The notes: generated by a model from the letters alone, not told the origin. A stretch of 56,739 nucleotides of DNA from Akkermansiaceae bacterium (GCA_023253625.1 JALRFY010000183.1:1-56739), one strand, 5' to 3'; positions 1 to 11,400 are shown, numbered from the stretch's first letter. Program-made: numbers and translations.

Positions 1-1560
1 CCCGCGCTTCGGAACACGCCCTGCGTGCTGGTCGTCCGCGACGGCTGGGGACAGTCGCCGCACCGCGCGCGCGACGCGACCAACGCGATCGCGCGCGCGT
101 CGACGCCCGTCGATGCGCGCCTGGCGGCGGAGTACCCGCGCACGCTCATCCGGACGAGCGGCGAGGATGTCGGCCTGCCCGTCGGCCCCGACGGCCCCGT
201 GATGGGCAACTCGGAGGTCGGCCACCAGAACATCGGCGCCGGGCGCATCGTCGACCAGGAGCTCATGCGGATCACCAACGCCATCCGCCGCGGCGAGCTG
301 GCGACGCATCCCGTCCTGCTCGGCGCCGTCGCGCACATCCGCCGCACGGGCGGCAGCCTCCACTACCTCGGGCTCGTGTCGGATGGGCAGGTGCACAGCG
401 ACCTGGCGCACCTGCTGGCGCTCATCGACTTCGCCAAGGGGGCGGGCGTGCCCGCGGGCCGGCTCTTCGTCCACGCCATCACCGACGGCCGCGACACCTC
501 GCCCACCGGCGGCTCGAAATACCTCGCCACCGTCGAGGACGAGGCCGCCAAGTGCGGCGCACGCATCGCCACCGTCGTCGGCCGCTACTTCGCCATGGAC
601 CGCGACAAGCGCTGGGACCGGGTCAAGCTCGCATGGGACGCCATCGTGCTCGGCAAGGCGCAAACGCGCGACATCCTCGCCAGCGAGGCGGTGGCCGATT
701 TTTACCGGCTCGACAAAACCGACGAATTCATGCCCGCGATGGTCTTCTGCGAGGCGGAGACGCAGCGTGTGCGCGACGACGATGTCATCATCTTCTTCAA
801 CTTCCGCGCCGACCGTGCCCGCGAGCTTTCCGATGCGTTTCTGAAAGCGGATTTCAGCGGCTTCGATCGTGGCGTCACGCCCTGCGTGGATTACGTCACC
901 TTGACGGAATACGACGAGACCTACGATTGTCCCGCCATTTTCGCGCCGGAGAAGCTCGACATGGTGCTCGGCGAGACGGTTGCCAATGCCGGTAGGAACC
1001 AGCTCCGGATTGCGGAAACCGAGAAATACCCGCATGTCACCTATTTCTTCAATGGCGGCGTCGAGAAGTCGTATCCCGGCGAGGACCGGGTCATCATCCC
1101 ATCGCCCAAGGATGTGCCGACCTATGACTTCAAGCCCCAGATGAGTGCGGCGGAAGTGACCGACACGGTGGTTTCCAAGCTCAAGGATTACGATCTGGTC
1201 ATCCTCAACTTCGCCAATCCCGACATGGTGGGCCACACCGGTGTGGTCGAGGCCGCGATCAAGGCCGTGGAAACCATCGACGCCGGGGTCAAGGCGGTGG
1301 TTGAGGAAACCCTGCGCCTTGGTGGCAAGCTGCTGGTCACTGCCGACCACGGCAACTGCGAATACATGCGCAACCCCGACGGCTCACCGAACACCGCTCA
1401 CACCACCAACCTGGTCCACGCCGTGTATGTCGCCGCGGATGCGGAGCGCTACACCGTCAGGGATGGGATTCTGGCCGATGTCGCGCCCACGCTTCTCGAC
1501 ATGCTCGGATTGGAAAAACCGGCTGAAATGACCGGCTCCAGCCTGCTGGTGGAAAAGTAG
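1..1560 (+). CDS. gpmI: 2,3-bisphosphoglycerate-independent phosphoglycerate mutase (5' end at window edge)
   Basis: Interconverts 3- and 2-phosphoglycerate in glycolysis and gluconeogenesis; a cytosolic two-manganese enzyme of the alkaline phosphatase superfamily. The frame is open from base 1. Family landmarks are the N-terminal metal-binding DGWG (bases 40-51), the catalytic serine in GNSEVGH (Ser codon 211-213), HAITDGRD, FFNFRADR, FANPDMVGHTG and the C-terminal metal site TADHGNCE. A GTG at 25 would place the first Asp only six residues in, whereas it is usually at about 12-14, so the true start probably lies a few codons upstream of the window. The C-terminus is complete. Odd: bases 1-660 are about 73% GC (hand count) and bases 661-1080 about 59%, a sharp step inside one intact reading frame. 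Confidence 0.96.
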   Translation, partial: PALRNTPCVLVVRDGWGQSPHRARDATNAIARASTPVDARLAAEYPRTLIRTSGEDVGLPVGPDGPVMGNSEVGHQNIGAGRIVDQELMRITNAIRRGELATHPVLLGAVAHIRRTGGSLHYLGLVSDGQVHSDLAHLLALIDFAKGAGVPAGRLFVHAITDGRDTSPTGGSKYLATVEDEAAKCGARIATVVGRYFAMDRDKRWDRVKLAWDAIVLGKAQTRDILASEAVADFYRLDKTDEFMPAMVFCEAETQRVRDDDVIIFFNFRADRARELSDAFLKADFSGFDRGVTPCVDYVTLTEYDETYDCPAIFAPEKLDMVLGETVANAGRNQLRIAETEKYPHVTYFFNGGVEKSYPGEDRVIIPSPKDVPTYDFKPQMSAAEVTDTVVSKLKDYDLVILNFANPDMVGHTGVVEAAIKAVETIDAGVKAVVEETLRLGGKLLVTADHGNCEYMRNPDGSPNTAHTTNLVHAVYVAADAERYTVRDGILADVAPTLLDMLGLEKPAEMTGSSLLVEK

Positions 1561-1582
1561 GCTGCACAGGGCGGGGAGTGCC

Positions 1583-2047
1583 TCACATCCTGAAGCCCGC
1601 GAGCATGCAGGCGCGCTTGAAATGCGCAGGCTCAACGGGTGTGATGGAGAGCCGGGTGCCGCGCTGGCAGACGGTCATTTGTGAAAGCACCTCGTCGGCC
1701 TTGAGTTGGTCGAGCGTGAGGATATCGGGCAATTTCCCGACGTATTCGAAATCGACCAGCCACCAGCGAGGCTTGTCGCGGGTCGCCTTGGGGTCGTGGT
1801 ATTCGCTCCGGGGATCGAACTGGGTTTCGTCCGGGTAGGGCGCGCCGGCGACCCTGGCCACACCGACGATGCCGGGAGGCTTGGCGTTGGAATGATAGAA
1901 CAAGGCGAGATCGCCGGGTTTCATGTCCTTCCACATGAAATTGCGCGCCTGGTAATTCCTGACACCCGTCCACGGCTCGCGTTTCACCTTGGCGAGGTCG
2001 TCGATCGAGAAGACGTCCGGTTCGGACTTGATGAGCCAGTGGTTCAT
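1583..2047 (-). CDS. EVE domain-containing protein (thymocyte nuclear protein 1 family)
   Basis: A 154-aa single-domain protein beginning NHWLIKSEPDVFSIDDL, followed by WTGVRNYQARN and GDLALFYHS, which are the characteristic blocks of the EVE domain (PUA-like fold). EVE domains bind modified bases in nucleic acids; the substrate of stand-alone bacterial members is not settled. The start codon overlaps the stop of the upstream lipA by one base (TGATG), so the two are almost certainly cotranscribed and translationally coupled. It converges on gpmI with only 22 bp between the stops. The linkage with lipA may be mere operon packing; I see no functional link. Confidence 0.9.
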   Translation of the reverse strand: MNHWLIKSEPDVFSIDDLAKVKREPWTGVRNYQARNFMWKDMKPGDLALFYHSNAKPPGIVGVARVAGAPYPDETQFDPRSEYHDPKATRDKPRWWLVDFEYVGKLPDILTLDQLKADEVLSQMTVCQRGTRLSITPVEPAHFKRACMLAGFRM

Positions 2048-3057
2048 CAGGCGATGGCTTTATCGAGCTGCGGCTTGATCGCGGGAAGCGCCAGATGTTC
2101 CGGGCCGAGCTCGATGCCTTTCATCGCGCGCAGGTCCGCCTCGATCGCCTCGATCACGTCGAGTTCCGGGCGGAACTCCGCGGCATGGTAGGAACTCCTG
2201 ACCAGCGGTCCGCTGGCCACGTGGCGGAAGCCTTTTTCCAGGGCGATCCGTTTGTATTCGTCGAACATTTCGGGCCTGATGAACTCGACCACCGGCAGGT
2301 GCTTCGGCGTGGGGCGAAGGTATTGGCCGAGCGTGAGCACGGTGACGTCGTGGGCGCGCAGGTCGTCCATGGCGCGCAGCACTTCCTCTTGGCGTTCGCC
2401 GAGGCCGAGCATTATCCCGCTCTTGGTCGCAACCTTGCCATTCACCATCGCCTTGGCTTTTTTCAGCACGGTGAGGGAGCGCTGGTATTGGGCACGCGAC
2501 CTGACGAGCGGAGTGAGCCGCTCGACGGTCTCGATGTTGTGGTTGAAAATGTGTGGACGGGCGTCCATGACCGTTTGCAAGGCCCAGTCGCGGTCGTTGA
2601 AATCGGGCACCAAGACCTCGATGATGATGCCGGGGTTCACCTCGCGCACGGTCTCGATCGTCTGGCGGAAATGGTCGGCACCGCCATCGCGGAGGTCGTC
2701 GCGGGCCACGGCGGTAATGACCACGTGGCGCAGCCCCATGCGGCGGGTGGCCTCGGCGACGCGCTGCGGTTCATCGGCCTCAAGCGCGTCGGGTTTGGCG
2801 GTTTTGACCGCGCAGAAGCCGCAGGCGCGGGTGCACTTTTCGCCTGCGATCATGAAGGTCGCCGTTTTCTGGCTCCAGCATTCCCAGCGGTTCGGGCACT
2901 GGGCCTCCTCACACACCGTGACCAGCTTGAGGTCGGTGATGAGTGATTTGGTGGACCAGAACTCAGGATTGTTGGGAAGCCGGACCTTGATCCACTCCGG
3001 CTTGCGTTCCCGGTGCAGGGCCGGGTCCATTTTCATCTTCGGTCCGCAACTGCTCAT
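2047..3057 (-). CDS. lipA: Lipoyl synthase
   Basis: Radical-SAM enzyme that inserts two sulfurs into protein-bound octanoyl groups to make the lipoyl cofactor of 2-oxoacid dehydrogenases and the glycine cleavage system. The 336-aa product has the lipoyl-synthase-specific auxiliary cluster cysteines 49, 54 and 60 (CEEAQC..WEC), the radical-SAM cysteines 75, 79 and 82 (CTRACGFC), and the C-terminal RSSYHA that ligates the auxiliary cluster. Length is normal to slightly long. It is the first gene of a two-gene unit with the EVE protein. No lipB is present in the window. Confidence 0.97.
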   Translation of the reverse strand: MSSCGPKMKMDPALHRERKPEWIKVRLPNNPEFWSTKSLITDLKLVTVCEEAQCPNRWECWSQKTATFMIAGEKCTRACGFCAVKTAKPDALEADEPQRVAEATRRMGLRHVVITAVARDDLRDGGADHFRQTIETVREVNPGIIIEVLVPDFNDRDWALQTVMDARPHIFNHNIETVERLTPLVRSRAQYQRSLTVLKKAKAMVNGKVATKSGIMLGLGERQEEVLRAMDDLRAHDVTVLTLGQYLRPTPKHLPVVEFIRPEMFDEYKRIALEKGFRHVASGPLVRSSYHAAEFRPELDVIEAIEADLRAMKGIELGPEHLALPAIKPQLDKAIA

Positions 3058-3103
3058 GGCGGCGGGAAGCTATGGACCACGGCCGGTTCGGGAAAGTGCA
3101 AAT

Positions 3104-3454
3104 TCACTGTTTGGCCGGCTCCGGTTTGGCCACCCAGACCATGCACCAGCCTGCGGCGGTGACGTGGCGGTTCTGGAAGATCGCGCAGGGGCCGGTGGCA
3201 TCGCCCGCCTTGGCGGTGTAATGCAGGCAGTTGTCGCAGCGTTGCCCGGGCTTGTGTTGCGGATACTTCTGCTGGTCCACCTTGGTGGTGTCCTCCTTGT
3301 AGCCGAAGGCGGTGGCCACGGGATCGCTTTCAGGGACTTTTTCGGACTTGGCCTCTGCAGCAACGACGCGGGACGCCATTGCCAGCGGAATGGTGGAGGT
3401 GATGGCGAGGCTGCGGAGGAAGTGACGGCGGGTGTTGTTGGAATGGGCACTCAT
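3104..3454 (-). CDS. High-potential iron-sulfur protein (HiPIP), Tat-exported
   Basis: A 116-aa small periplasmic electron carrier. The start at 3454 was chosen because it gives a short N-terminus with a twin-arginine signal (TRRHFLRSL at residues 8-16) followed by a hydrophobic stretch to about residue 33; a longer open frame upstream has no support. The cluster-binding block follows the HiPIP spacing: C73 and C76 (CDNC), C90 (GPCAIF) and C104 (AGWC). HiPIPs carry one [4Fe-4S](3+/2+) cluster and shuttle electrons to reaction centres, oxidases or other acceptors. The partner is unknown here; ccoG, a cbb3 oxidase assembly gene, is 8 kb away. It lies 46 bp upstream of lipA on the same strand and may be cotranscribed. 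Confidence 0.9.
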   Translation of the reverse strand: MSAHSNNTRRHFLRSLAITSTIPLAMASRVVAAEAKSEKVPESDPVATAFGYKEDTTKVDQQKYPQHKPGQRCDNCLHYTAKAGDATGPCAIFQNRHVTAAGWCMVWVAKPEPAKQ

Positions 3455-3999
3455 TGCAAGTGTAGTGAATACGCGTGCGGCGCGGGAAATTTCACGCGAT
3501 TTGTGGATTATCAACCCGAAATCGCGGAGCGCAGGCGCCCAGAGGGCTCTGCGCCACAGTCCGCCAGGCAAGCAGGAGCGCGTCGGGTCATGAAAGATCC
3601 CGAGAATCGGTGTCGCCACGAGCCGTCCCGTCCCGACCTGCCATCCCCTGACAACCCGATGCAGCCAAGGCCAGGGCACCAGCCATGCTTGGGAACACTT
3701 CTCCTTGGCACGAAAAATCCCGCAAAAAAACAGCCACAAGAAATTTCATAAAAAGCCCTTGATTCGATCTGAGGCGACCAATCCGAATGGCAGATTGGGG
3801 CGTTTCACGACGCGGAGCCAGACTTTCGGAAGTGTGTCGAACCGGCGTTCAGAGGCCATTTTGTCAAGATTTGCGCACCAACTGCCAGCATACCCATGGA
3901 CGTGCTGGCCGCGGCCTTCGCGCTGAGTTATCAACGGGCCGCAAGCTGGAGCAAAAAATTGCCGTCTAGTGTGTGGCGGTTTAATGAACCCGACCAGTA
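3455..3999. other. Gene-free region of about 545 bp
   Basis: Lies between the HiPIP start and the DUF4139 stop, both on the minus strand. It must hold the HiPIP promoter and the 3' end of the alpha-2-macroglobulin/DUF4139 unit. Open frames on either strand give arginine/proline-rich, family-free translations. Base composition is visibly lower in GC from about 3700, with A-rich runs. No tRNA-like sequence, convincing T-tailed hairpin or repeat was found. Confidence 0.6.
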
Positions 4000-5421
4000 T
4001 CACCAGCTGTAGCGTGCGGTATAGGTGAGGGTTTGTTGCTGGTTCGGTTGCAGCGCCACCGTGAACTCGATGGTTTGAGCGTCTTTCTTATTAAATTCCA
4101 TCGAGGGGTTTTCGATTTTCCAGCCCGACCAGCGCCACAGTGGCTCGCGCACAATGATGTTGCGGGCTTCCTTCGAGCGGTTCTTCACCGTCACTTCAAT
4201 GGTTTCACTCATCCAGTTTTCGCGTTCGCGGCGTTGGAAGTCGGTGATCTTGCGCTCGCCGATCAGATCAAATGCATTGCCGGTATAAATGCTCAGCTCT
4301 TCATTGGCCGGAGTGTGGTCGATATTGTTCTCGCCGACGAATTCCAGGTTTCCGTCGGCATCGTCGGAGCGATAGAAGCGCACGCGGCCGGCGGGCAGCG
4401 GCAGCCCGAGGCCGCTGGCCTCGTCGTTTTTGAATTCCCAAAAGATGGCCACGTCCTTGGGGTATTCCATGCCCTGCAGCGGATTTTCGACGCGTCCGCC
4501 AGAGAAGCGGTGCATCGTGGCACCATCATAGACATATTTCTTCCGCGCCTTGACCTGAGGCGAGCGGATGAACTCGACCTGTTTCGTCTCCTTGTCGTGG
4601 ATCGTCAACGGGCGGGGCAGGGTATAGAGGTGGAAATCGTCGAAGGCCTTCTGCTCGACCCTCGCCTCCGCCATGTCCATCGCCTTGGCACGCATCATCG
4701 TCTCCGCGAGCCGATGTGTCTGGGGTTGGACGATGTTCACATCGCCGGCGACGAGTTTCACAGTGGCGTCCTTGAAGTTGGTGCCGCTTTGGTTGTTCAC
4801 GGTGACCCAGCCACTCAGGGTGCACGTCTCGCTTTTTTCTGGAGCGACGATGTTGTAATCAGCCTTCCACTGGAATCCGTTGCTGAGGTAGGAGAGTTGG
4901 GCGTTGAAAGCGGCGGCGTCGCGGGCCGCGATCTGCCAGTTGAGTGTGGGCCTGAGGATCGATCCGTCGGTGAGTGCGGGAAACAACGGTTCACCGGGAA
5001 GTTCGAAGCGCAATTTGCCGTCCACCTCGATGATCGGATCCTCGCTTCCCCGGCCCGGAACATAACCGGAGCGAATGATTTTACCGGCGGCCGTCTCAAC
5101 CTTGCCGTCCGGATAGACCGTGCGAAAGTCGATGGTCTGGCCCTCGAAGTGCTTGAGCAAAAGACCACGACTCACCGGGTCGTTGCGATACGACTGTTCG
5201 AGGATGGAAAACGCCGCCTTGCCCGCAGGATCGCGGAGCACGACGGAATCCGCCTGGACCCGTGCGGTGGCGCGGTCGAATGACACGGTGTTGACGCCCG
5301 CTTTCAGGTCGAGTGGCAGTGTTTCACGGACCACGGCGAGGTCGCGGTTGTAGATGGTCAGGGCGGTATCGGCGCTCGTCATGGCGGTGAGCGCACCGGT
5401 CAGCAGTAATGTGGTTTTCAT
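4000..5421 (-). CDS. DUF4139 domain-containing secreted protein
   Basis: A 473-aa protein. The start at 5421 gives a signal peptide (MKTTLLLTGALTAMTSADTA); the open frame runs on upstream but that part is only antiphase to the end of the neighbouring gene. The mature protein opens with LTIYNRDLAVVRETLPLDL, followed by beta-rich blocks such as VNNQSGTNFKDATVKLVAGDVN, and ends LTYTARYSW, a pattern typical of DUF4139 proteins (also the C-terminal half of the MuiA family). The function of DUF4139 is not established. It sits 28 bp downstream of the alpha-2-macroglobulin gene on the same strand, so the two are likely cotranscribed and may act together in the periplasm or cell surface. The link is inference. 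Confidence 0.8.
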   Translation of the reverse strand: MKTTLLLTGALTAMTSADTALTIYNRDLAVVRETLPLDLKAGVNTVSFDRATARVQADSVVLRDPAGKAAFSILEQSYRNDPVSRGLLLKHFEGQTIDFRTVYPDGKVETAAGKIIRSGYVPGRGSEDPIIEVDGKLRFELPGEPLFPALTDGSILRPTLNWQIAARDAAAFNAQLSYLSNGFQWKADYNIVAPEKSETCTLSGWVTVNNQSGTNFKDATVKLVAGDVNIVQPQTHRLAETMMRAKAMDMAEARVEQKAFDDFHLYTLPRPLTIHDKETKQVEFIRSPQVKARKKYVYDGATMHRFSGGRVENPLQGMEYPKDVAIFWEFKNDEASGLGLPLPAGRVRFYRSDDADGNLEFVGENNIDHTPANEELSIYTGNAFDLIGERKITDFQRRERENWMSETIEVTVKNRSKEARNIIVREPLWRWSGWKIENPSMEFNKKDAQTIEFTVALQPNQQQTLTYTARYSW

Positions 5422-5449
5422 GGATTTGTCAGTTGATGGTGATGGATGC

Positions 5450-8400
5450 CTAATCGATGGAAAGCCGGATGTCATCCGAGTTGCCGCGCAACTCCGGTGC
5501 ATACATGGCGGACGCCTCGGCCGGGAGGGCCTTGTAGCTGCCCAGGGACTCGGCACGGAGTTGATAGCGCAGCGTGTGGGAGCCTCGCGGTAGGGCGCGG
5601 ATGAAGAAATCCACCGTCTGGTCGCGCGGTTCCATGTAGGCGGAGAATCCGCCATCGGCTGAAATGTAGCCGCTGAGTGCGTCGAGCGCTTCGAAGCCGG
5701 CGGCCTTGGCGTCGGAGAAGATGAGGTATTCGTAGTCGTTTTTGCTTTCGAGGATGAGTTCGACCTCGATGCGGTCGCCGGATTTGACCGAGGCGCCGTC
5801 CGCCAAGGGTTCGCGGCGGAAGCGTTCGGCCTGTTGCTTCACGACGAGACCGGCCGCATCTGGGACCTCGGTGGTTTTTTCCAGTTCGATGAGTTTTGAA
5901 ACCTTGCGGTGCACCTTCACTTCGAGTCCCGCGGCGCGCAGTTTGTCCTCAAGGGTGAATACTTCGAGATAGGCGTTGGCGTAGAGCGTGCCCTTGCCGG
6001 ATTTCCTCAACTCAACCGCGTGCTTGCCGGTGGTGACGGCATCGCCTGTTAGAACGACCGTGCCGTCGAAGGTGAAGAGATTGTCACGGTTGATGGCGGT
6101 CTTGTGCTTTGATTGGCCGTCGATGAGGACTTCGACTTCCATATCGGGAGCATCTTCGCCACTGGCCTTGAAGTATTCCGCGATGGCCTCGATGGCGTAG
6201 GCGGTGTCGCGGGTGGATTCCCAGTAGCTGGCGTGCTTGCGGTTGTTGACGAGGTATTTCACCAGCCCGCGGGTGTCGGCGTCCTTGGGTTTCACGGCGG
6301 CGAGCAGTTTGAGATACCAGGCGTGGGCCTCGACCTCGCTGCCATACCAGAACCACCAGTAACTGTTGTTTTTCAGCTCGAGGTAGGTCGTCTGGTTCTC
6401 GTCGTCGCGTTTGAGGTATTGGGAAATCACGCTCATCACTTCATCACGGCGGGCTTCATCGCCTTTGCGGTGGTGTTCGAGGCCTAACAGACACTTGGCA
6501 TAGACCGGGAGGTCGAGGCGGTCGCGGTGGAGGAAGGCGAGCATCGGCTCGGAATCGCGTCTGGCCACGCCGAGGATCATGCGGACGAAGGCGTCGGTGG
6601 CATCGGTTTTGGATTTTTCGTGACGTCCGTCGCTTTTGACTTTCCTGCCTGCATCGCGGAGCGCCTGGCGTTCGACATATAGTTGCAGGGCGTTGGTCTG
6701 TTGCTTCTCGCAGGCTTGCAGCCATGCGATGCCGGACTCGATCATGCGATCCGGGATTTTCGCGCCATTGGCTTTGGCGACCAACAAGCCGTGAACGACG
6801 ACGGCGGTGGTGTGCGGGAAGGAATACTCGCCGTAGCCGGAGAACCAGCCCCAGCCACCGTCGGAGTTCTGCATCGACATCAGGCGCTCCACGCCTTGGG
6901 CGACCATCCTTTCCGTCTCCACTTCATCGAAGACCGGGTTGTTTTGCCATTGCTTCCACTGCGCGGCACGGTCGGCGGCATGGCCGAGTTCCTGCGGGTT
7001 GAGGTTGGTGCGCCTGGCCTTCACTTCGGCGAGGTTGATGCCGATTTGCTTGAGCATGTTCTGGCCGATGACGAGCGGGACGAAGCGGTTGAGGGTTTGC
7101 TCGGTGCAACCGTGCGGATAACTGGCGAGATAGGGTATCGCATCGACCACGGCTCCGGCGATGGTGGGCGAGAAGCGGACGGTGAGTTTCGATTGGTCCG
7201 GGCGGCGTTGTTCCGGGACATCCATCAGGATGCGGGCGCTGTCCTTTTCCGGGTCGACCACCACGCTCCATGCGTCCTGGCGTGACATGCCGTGGACGAG
7301 GATCGGGAGTGTGCGTTCGACCGCGTCGCCATCGTCACCGGCGTCGGCTTTCATGCGGATGACGGCTTCGCCTTCCTTGAGGGCCTTCACGCGCCAATCG
7401 ACGCGGGCTTCCGAGCGGGCGGCGATTTCGACGGTTTGGGATTCGCCATCAATGGCTTGGATGCCGCCATCGAGTTCGAGCGAGACCTTGACGGTTTTGG
7501 GAGCATCGTGGTCGTTGTGGACCACGGCGCTGAGCACGGCTTCGTCGCGTTCGACGAGGAAACGCGGTGCCTGCAGGCGGACGAGCAGTTCCTTGGACGT
7601 GATGATTTCGGTGGAGCCTTCGCCAACGGTGGTTCCTTTGCCGAGATGCCAGACACGGGCTTTCCAGGTGGTGAGGTTGTCGGGGAAATCGAGCGGGATT
7701 TCAGCGCGGCCGTTTTCGTCGGTCTGGATCGAGCCGGACCACTTGAGGAGATCCGCGAAGTCCTTGCGGACGAGGACCGGCGCAGCAACCGCGCCTCCGG
7801 GATTGTTAAGGATGGCATCGATGCTATTGCGTGAAACGGCGATGTCGCCACTGCGGAGACCGGCTGTCACGCTATTGGATTCCATCGGAGCGGCGGCGGC
7901 CATCGGCATTTCCGCGTCCATTAGCAGACCTTCCTTCATCATCATGCGGCCTGTCTCACGCTGTCCGAAGCCTCCGCCTTGCCCAAATCCCATAGACTGA
8001 TCGCCAAAGCGTCCGAGCGACTGCATGCCGGCGGCTTTGGGGCGGAGCAGGTTGCCGACGGGGTATGGAACGGAATTGAAATTGCCACGCGGGTAATACG
8101 AATTTTTCCAGTTCCAGAAATTCTCGTGGATCGGGCCGATGTTCGATCCGCCGGTGATGGCTTCGAGCGACTTGTCGTAAATCGTGAGGGTGGTGGTGCC
8201 GGTGACGGGTTTGCCATCGGCGTCCTTGAGGGTGACGACGAGAGAGGATTTTTCCTGGGGTTTCACCCGCGTTTTGGCGGGTTCCAAAGTGACTTCGATC
8301 AACTTGCTGACCGGCGGCAGGAGGATCTGGCGGACGGCGGTATGGACCTGCGCGCCGTGGACGGTGATGCCTTCGAGGAACATGTTGGGCATGTCCTTGA

Positions 8401-11400
8401 GGGTGAGCGGGACATCGACTTCGAGGCTCTTGCCGTTGAGTTGGATGCGCTCCGCCTCGCGGCCCGCGCCGCCGGCGATGTGGAGGAACAGCCAGACGTG
8501 GGCGTTTTCGCGGTCGGAGTTGACGCGGAGTTTCACGGATTCGCCGGGTTGGTATTCCGACTTGTCGGCGACGAGTTCGAGCGGCCCGAAGTTCCAGTTT
8601 TTCGGATCGTCGCGCCCCGGGCCGTGGATGTTGAGGATGGTGGCACCCTCAACGGGTTCACTTCCTTTGAATGTCAGGTTCGCGGCGAGGCGGTATTGGC
8701 CGGTGGCGGGCGCGGTGAAGCGGTGTTTGATTTGCCCTTCGGCATCGGTGCTGACCGGCCATGATTGGGTTTCGCTTTCGATCACGCGGCCATCCGCATT
8801 GATGCCCAATTGATAGAGCTTGAGTGTGCCGGTGGCGCCGACGACCGGTTTTCCGGCGAGTGTGGATGCGGCAATCGTGGCCTCGATCGCATCGCCGGCC
8901 TTGGCATGGCCGCGGTCGACCCAGACGGCGACTTCGAACGGCTTGCGGGCGGCGATGACGGAACCGGTGCCGCGTTCCTCGCGGCGTGAGGCATCCACGA
9001 CGCGGGCCTCGATGGTGTATTTCGCATCCATATCGCCATGGATTTGTTTGGCGGTGGCGGTGTCGATTTCGATTTTCGCGGTGCCGTCTTCGCCGATCGC
9101 GACGGTTTTTTTGAGAACGAGTTCATCGGGCGTCCAGCGGTTGTCACCCCACCATGGCGGAGGCGGGGGCATGCAGCCCCAGCGGTCCCACGACGGGTGC
9201 CATGAGGCCTCGGTGCCGCACCACCACGCGCCGCGGCCGTAGAGCCAGTCCCAGCGCCAGGCGGGGAACCACGGCTCAGTGACGGACGAACGATTGACGA
9301 TGATTTCGACCTCGGCCATTCTAACAGGCGAGCCGTGGAAGTAGCTGGCCTTCACGGTCGCGGTGAATTTTTCGCCGAGTTTGACCGGTTCGGTGGGGGC
9401 ATCGACCTTCACTTCGTATTCGGGCTTGCGGTATTCCTCGGTCCTGAAGGTGGCGTGCGCGGCGATGCGGTCTTTGATTTCGAATTGCGCACGCCAAGCA
9501 CCCAGCGGGGCGTCTTTGGGGATGATGAATTCGGTTTCGATGGAACCGAATGCGTCTGTCTTGAGGTTTTCGATCTTCAGCGCCTCGTCGCCACGGCCGT
9601 TGTGGACGGTGAGGATGCCGGTTTGATTGGCCCAGCGGGAATCATCGGGTTTGTCATAGCCGACGTTGCGGAAATCGAACTTCACATGGACTGTGTCGCC
9701 GGGCTTGTAGAGCGGCCGGTCGGTGATGCCGTAAGTGAGGTCGCGGTTGGTGTTTTCCCATGACTCGTCCTGGATGGAAAAGTGCTGGAAGCCGAAGAAT
9801 GCCGGGCTGCGGCCTTCGGAGCGTGCGATGGCGAGCCATTGGTGGTTGTGATTCCAATCGCCGGGATTGAGCAGTGTTTTGCCGTCGTTGTCGGTGCTCC
9901 GGTTGAACTCACTCCACTTGATTTCCATGCGGCGTTGCAGCGGCAGTTTGCGGTCGAGGTAATTCACCTGATAACCGAAGAAGTCGATCTTGGCTTCGGC
10001 GACGGGCGCGCCGGATCCGGCATCGGCGAGCCACCATTGGAGTTTGCCGCCGAGCGAGCGCTGGACGAGGACGGAGTCGATGATCCAGACGAGGGTGTGG
10101 AATTCGTTGCCGTTGTCGATTTTTCCGGTGACCCACCATGCGCCGCACTTGTCGATGGGGACTTCGATATCGGTGCGCGTGTCGCGGTGCAGGTCACGGG
10201 GTTTGAGATGGTATTTCCATGTGGCCGCGGTCTTGCCGATGTATTTGGATTTGTTTTCGCGGACGAGAAGTCCGGCGATTTGGGAGGGATTGACGCGCTG
10301 CCAATCGAGTTCGCGCGGGTTGGATTTGAGGTAAGCGACGGTATCGGCGAGCACGGCTTCCATATCCACTGGATCCGCTGTTAGAGAGATGCCGGTGGCG
10401 TTGCGGAAGACGAGCGGAAGTTTGGGTTTGGTGCCGGCGGGCACGGTATCGGCGGCATCGAAGCGGCCCCAGTTGCCTGTGATCTGGGCGAGGAGCAGTT
10501 TGCGGTGGTGGTGGTTGCCTGGGCCGTGTTTGGCGATGGTTTGTTCGAGGACTCCCCGGGCTTTGTGGTATTGGCGGCGGTTGAGAAAAACCTGGGTGAG
10601 CGCATCGCCGGCCTGTTCCTTTTGTTCAAGAATCGAGCGGTAAATAGCGATGAAATGATGCGGCGGCGGAAGTTTGAAGCGGCGGACACCATCGGAGGTT
10701 TTCGCGAGGCATTCGTCATCGGCGAGGGTGTCCACTTCGAGGATGCCCTTGGCGCTGTCCGGGTTCTGGCGCTGCCACCAACCGAAGGACGAAAGGGTTT
10801 CCTCGCCGAACTGGGATCGGGAAAAGCTGGCGATGACGAGCGTGATGTCGTCGGCGATGGCGGGTTTGATCCGCACTTGTTCGGCGAGTGCGAAGCGCCA
10901 GCGTTCGCCGTCGTTTTTGGCGGCCTCCCATGAGGCGGGAACTTCGTAAAGGACGGGGCCGTCGTTTTTCCACGGCGCGCCCTCGGTTCCACCCTCCGGG
11001 CCGGGTTCCCCCCACTCCGGGAGGGTGTCGATGGGGGTGAGGGTTTGCATTTTCCATGTCTCACGCTGCTGGAGCACCGAAGCGATCATGTCCCAGGGAT
11101 CGATGGTGTCCGGCGCGTGGCGAAGCGCCTGCCGAAGGAGTTGCAAGCAGCGGATGTGGTCGCGGTAATCGGTGGTGATGGCCGCGCCTGCGGTGGCTTC
11201 CGGGCTGGCATCGGGCCCGCCACGGCGGCCGGGCCACCAATGGCCTTGGCTGCGTTCGAATTCGCCGGCGATGAGGCGGCCATGGTGCGGGGCATTGCGA
11301 TAAGCGGTGGCGGCGGCGGTCAGGAGGGCGGGGTTTTCAGGTTGCGCGGCGACGGCGTTTTCGACCAGCAGGTCGAATTCCGCCCAAGCGCCCAGTTCGC

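Noticed and set aside
2252-3751. A 499-codon plus-strand open frame opposite lipA and the HiPIP gene
   Set aside because: Covers two genes with complete cofactor motifs on the other strand; Ser/Arg-rich and without family resemblance.
3505-3940. TTATCAAC words that might be DnaA boxes in a gene-free region
   Set aside because: Only two, neither matches TTWTNCACA, and no dnaA, dnaN or AT-rich unwinding element is nearby.
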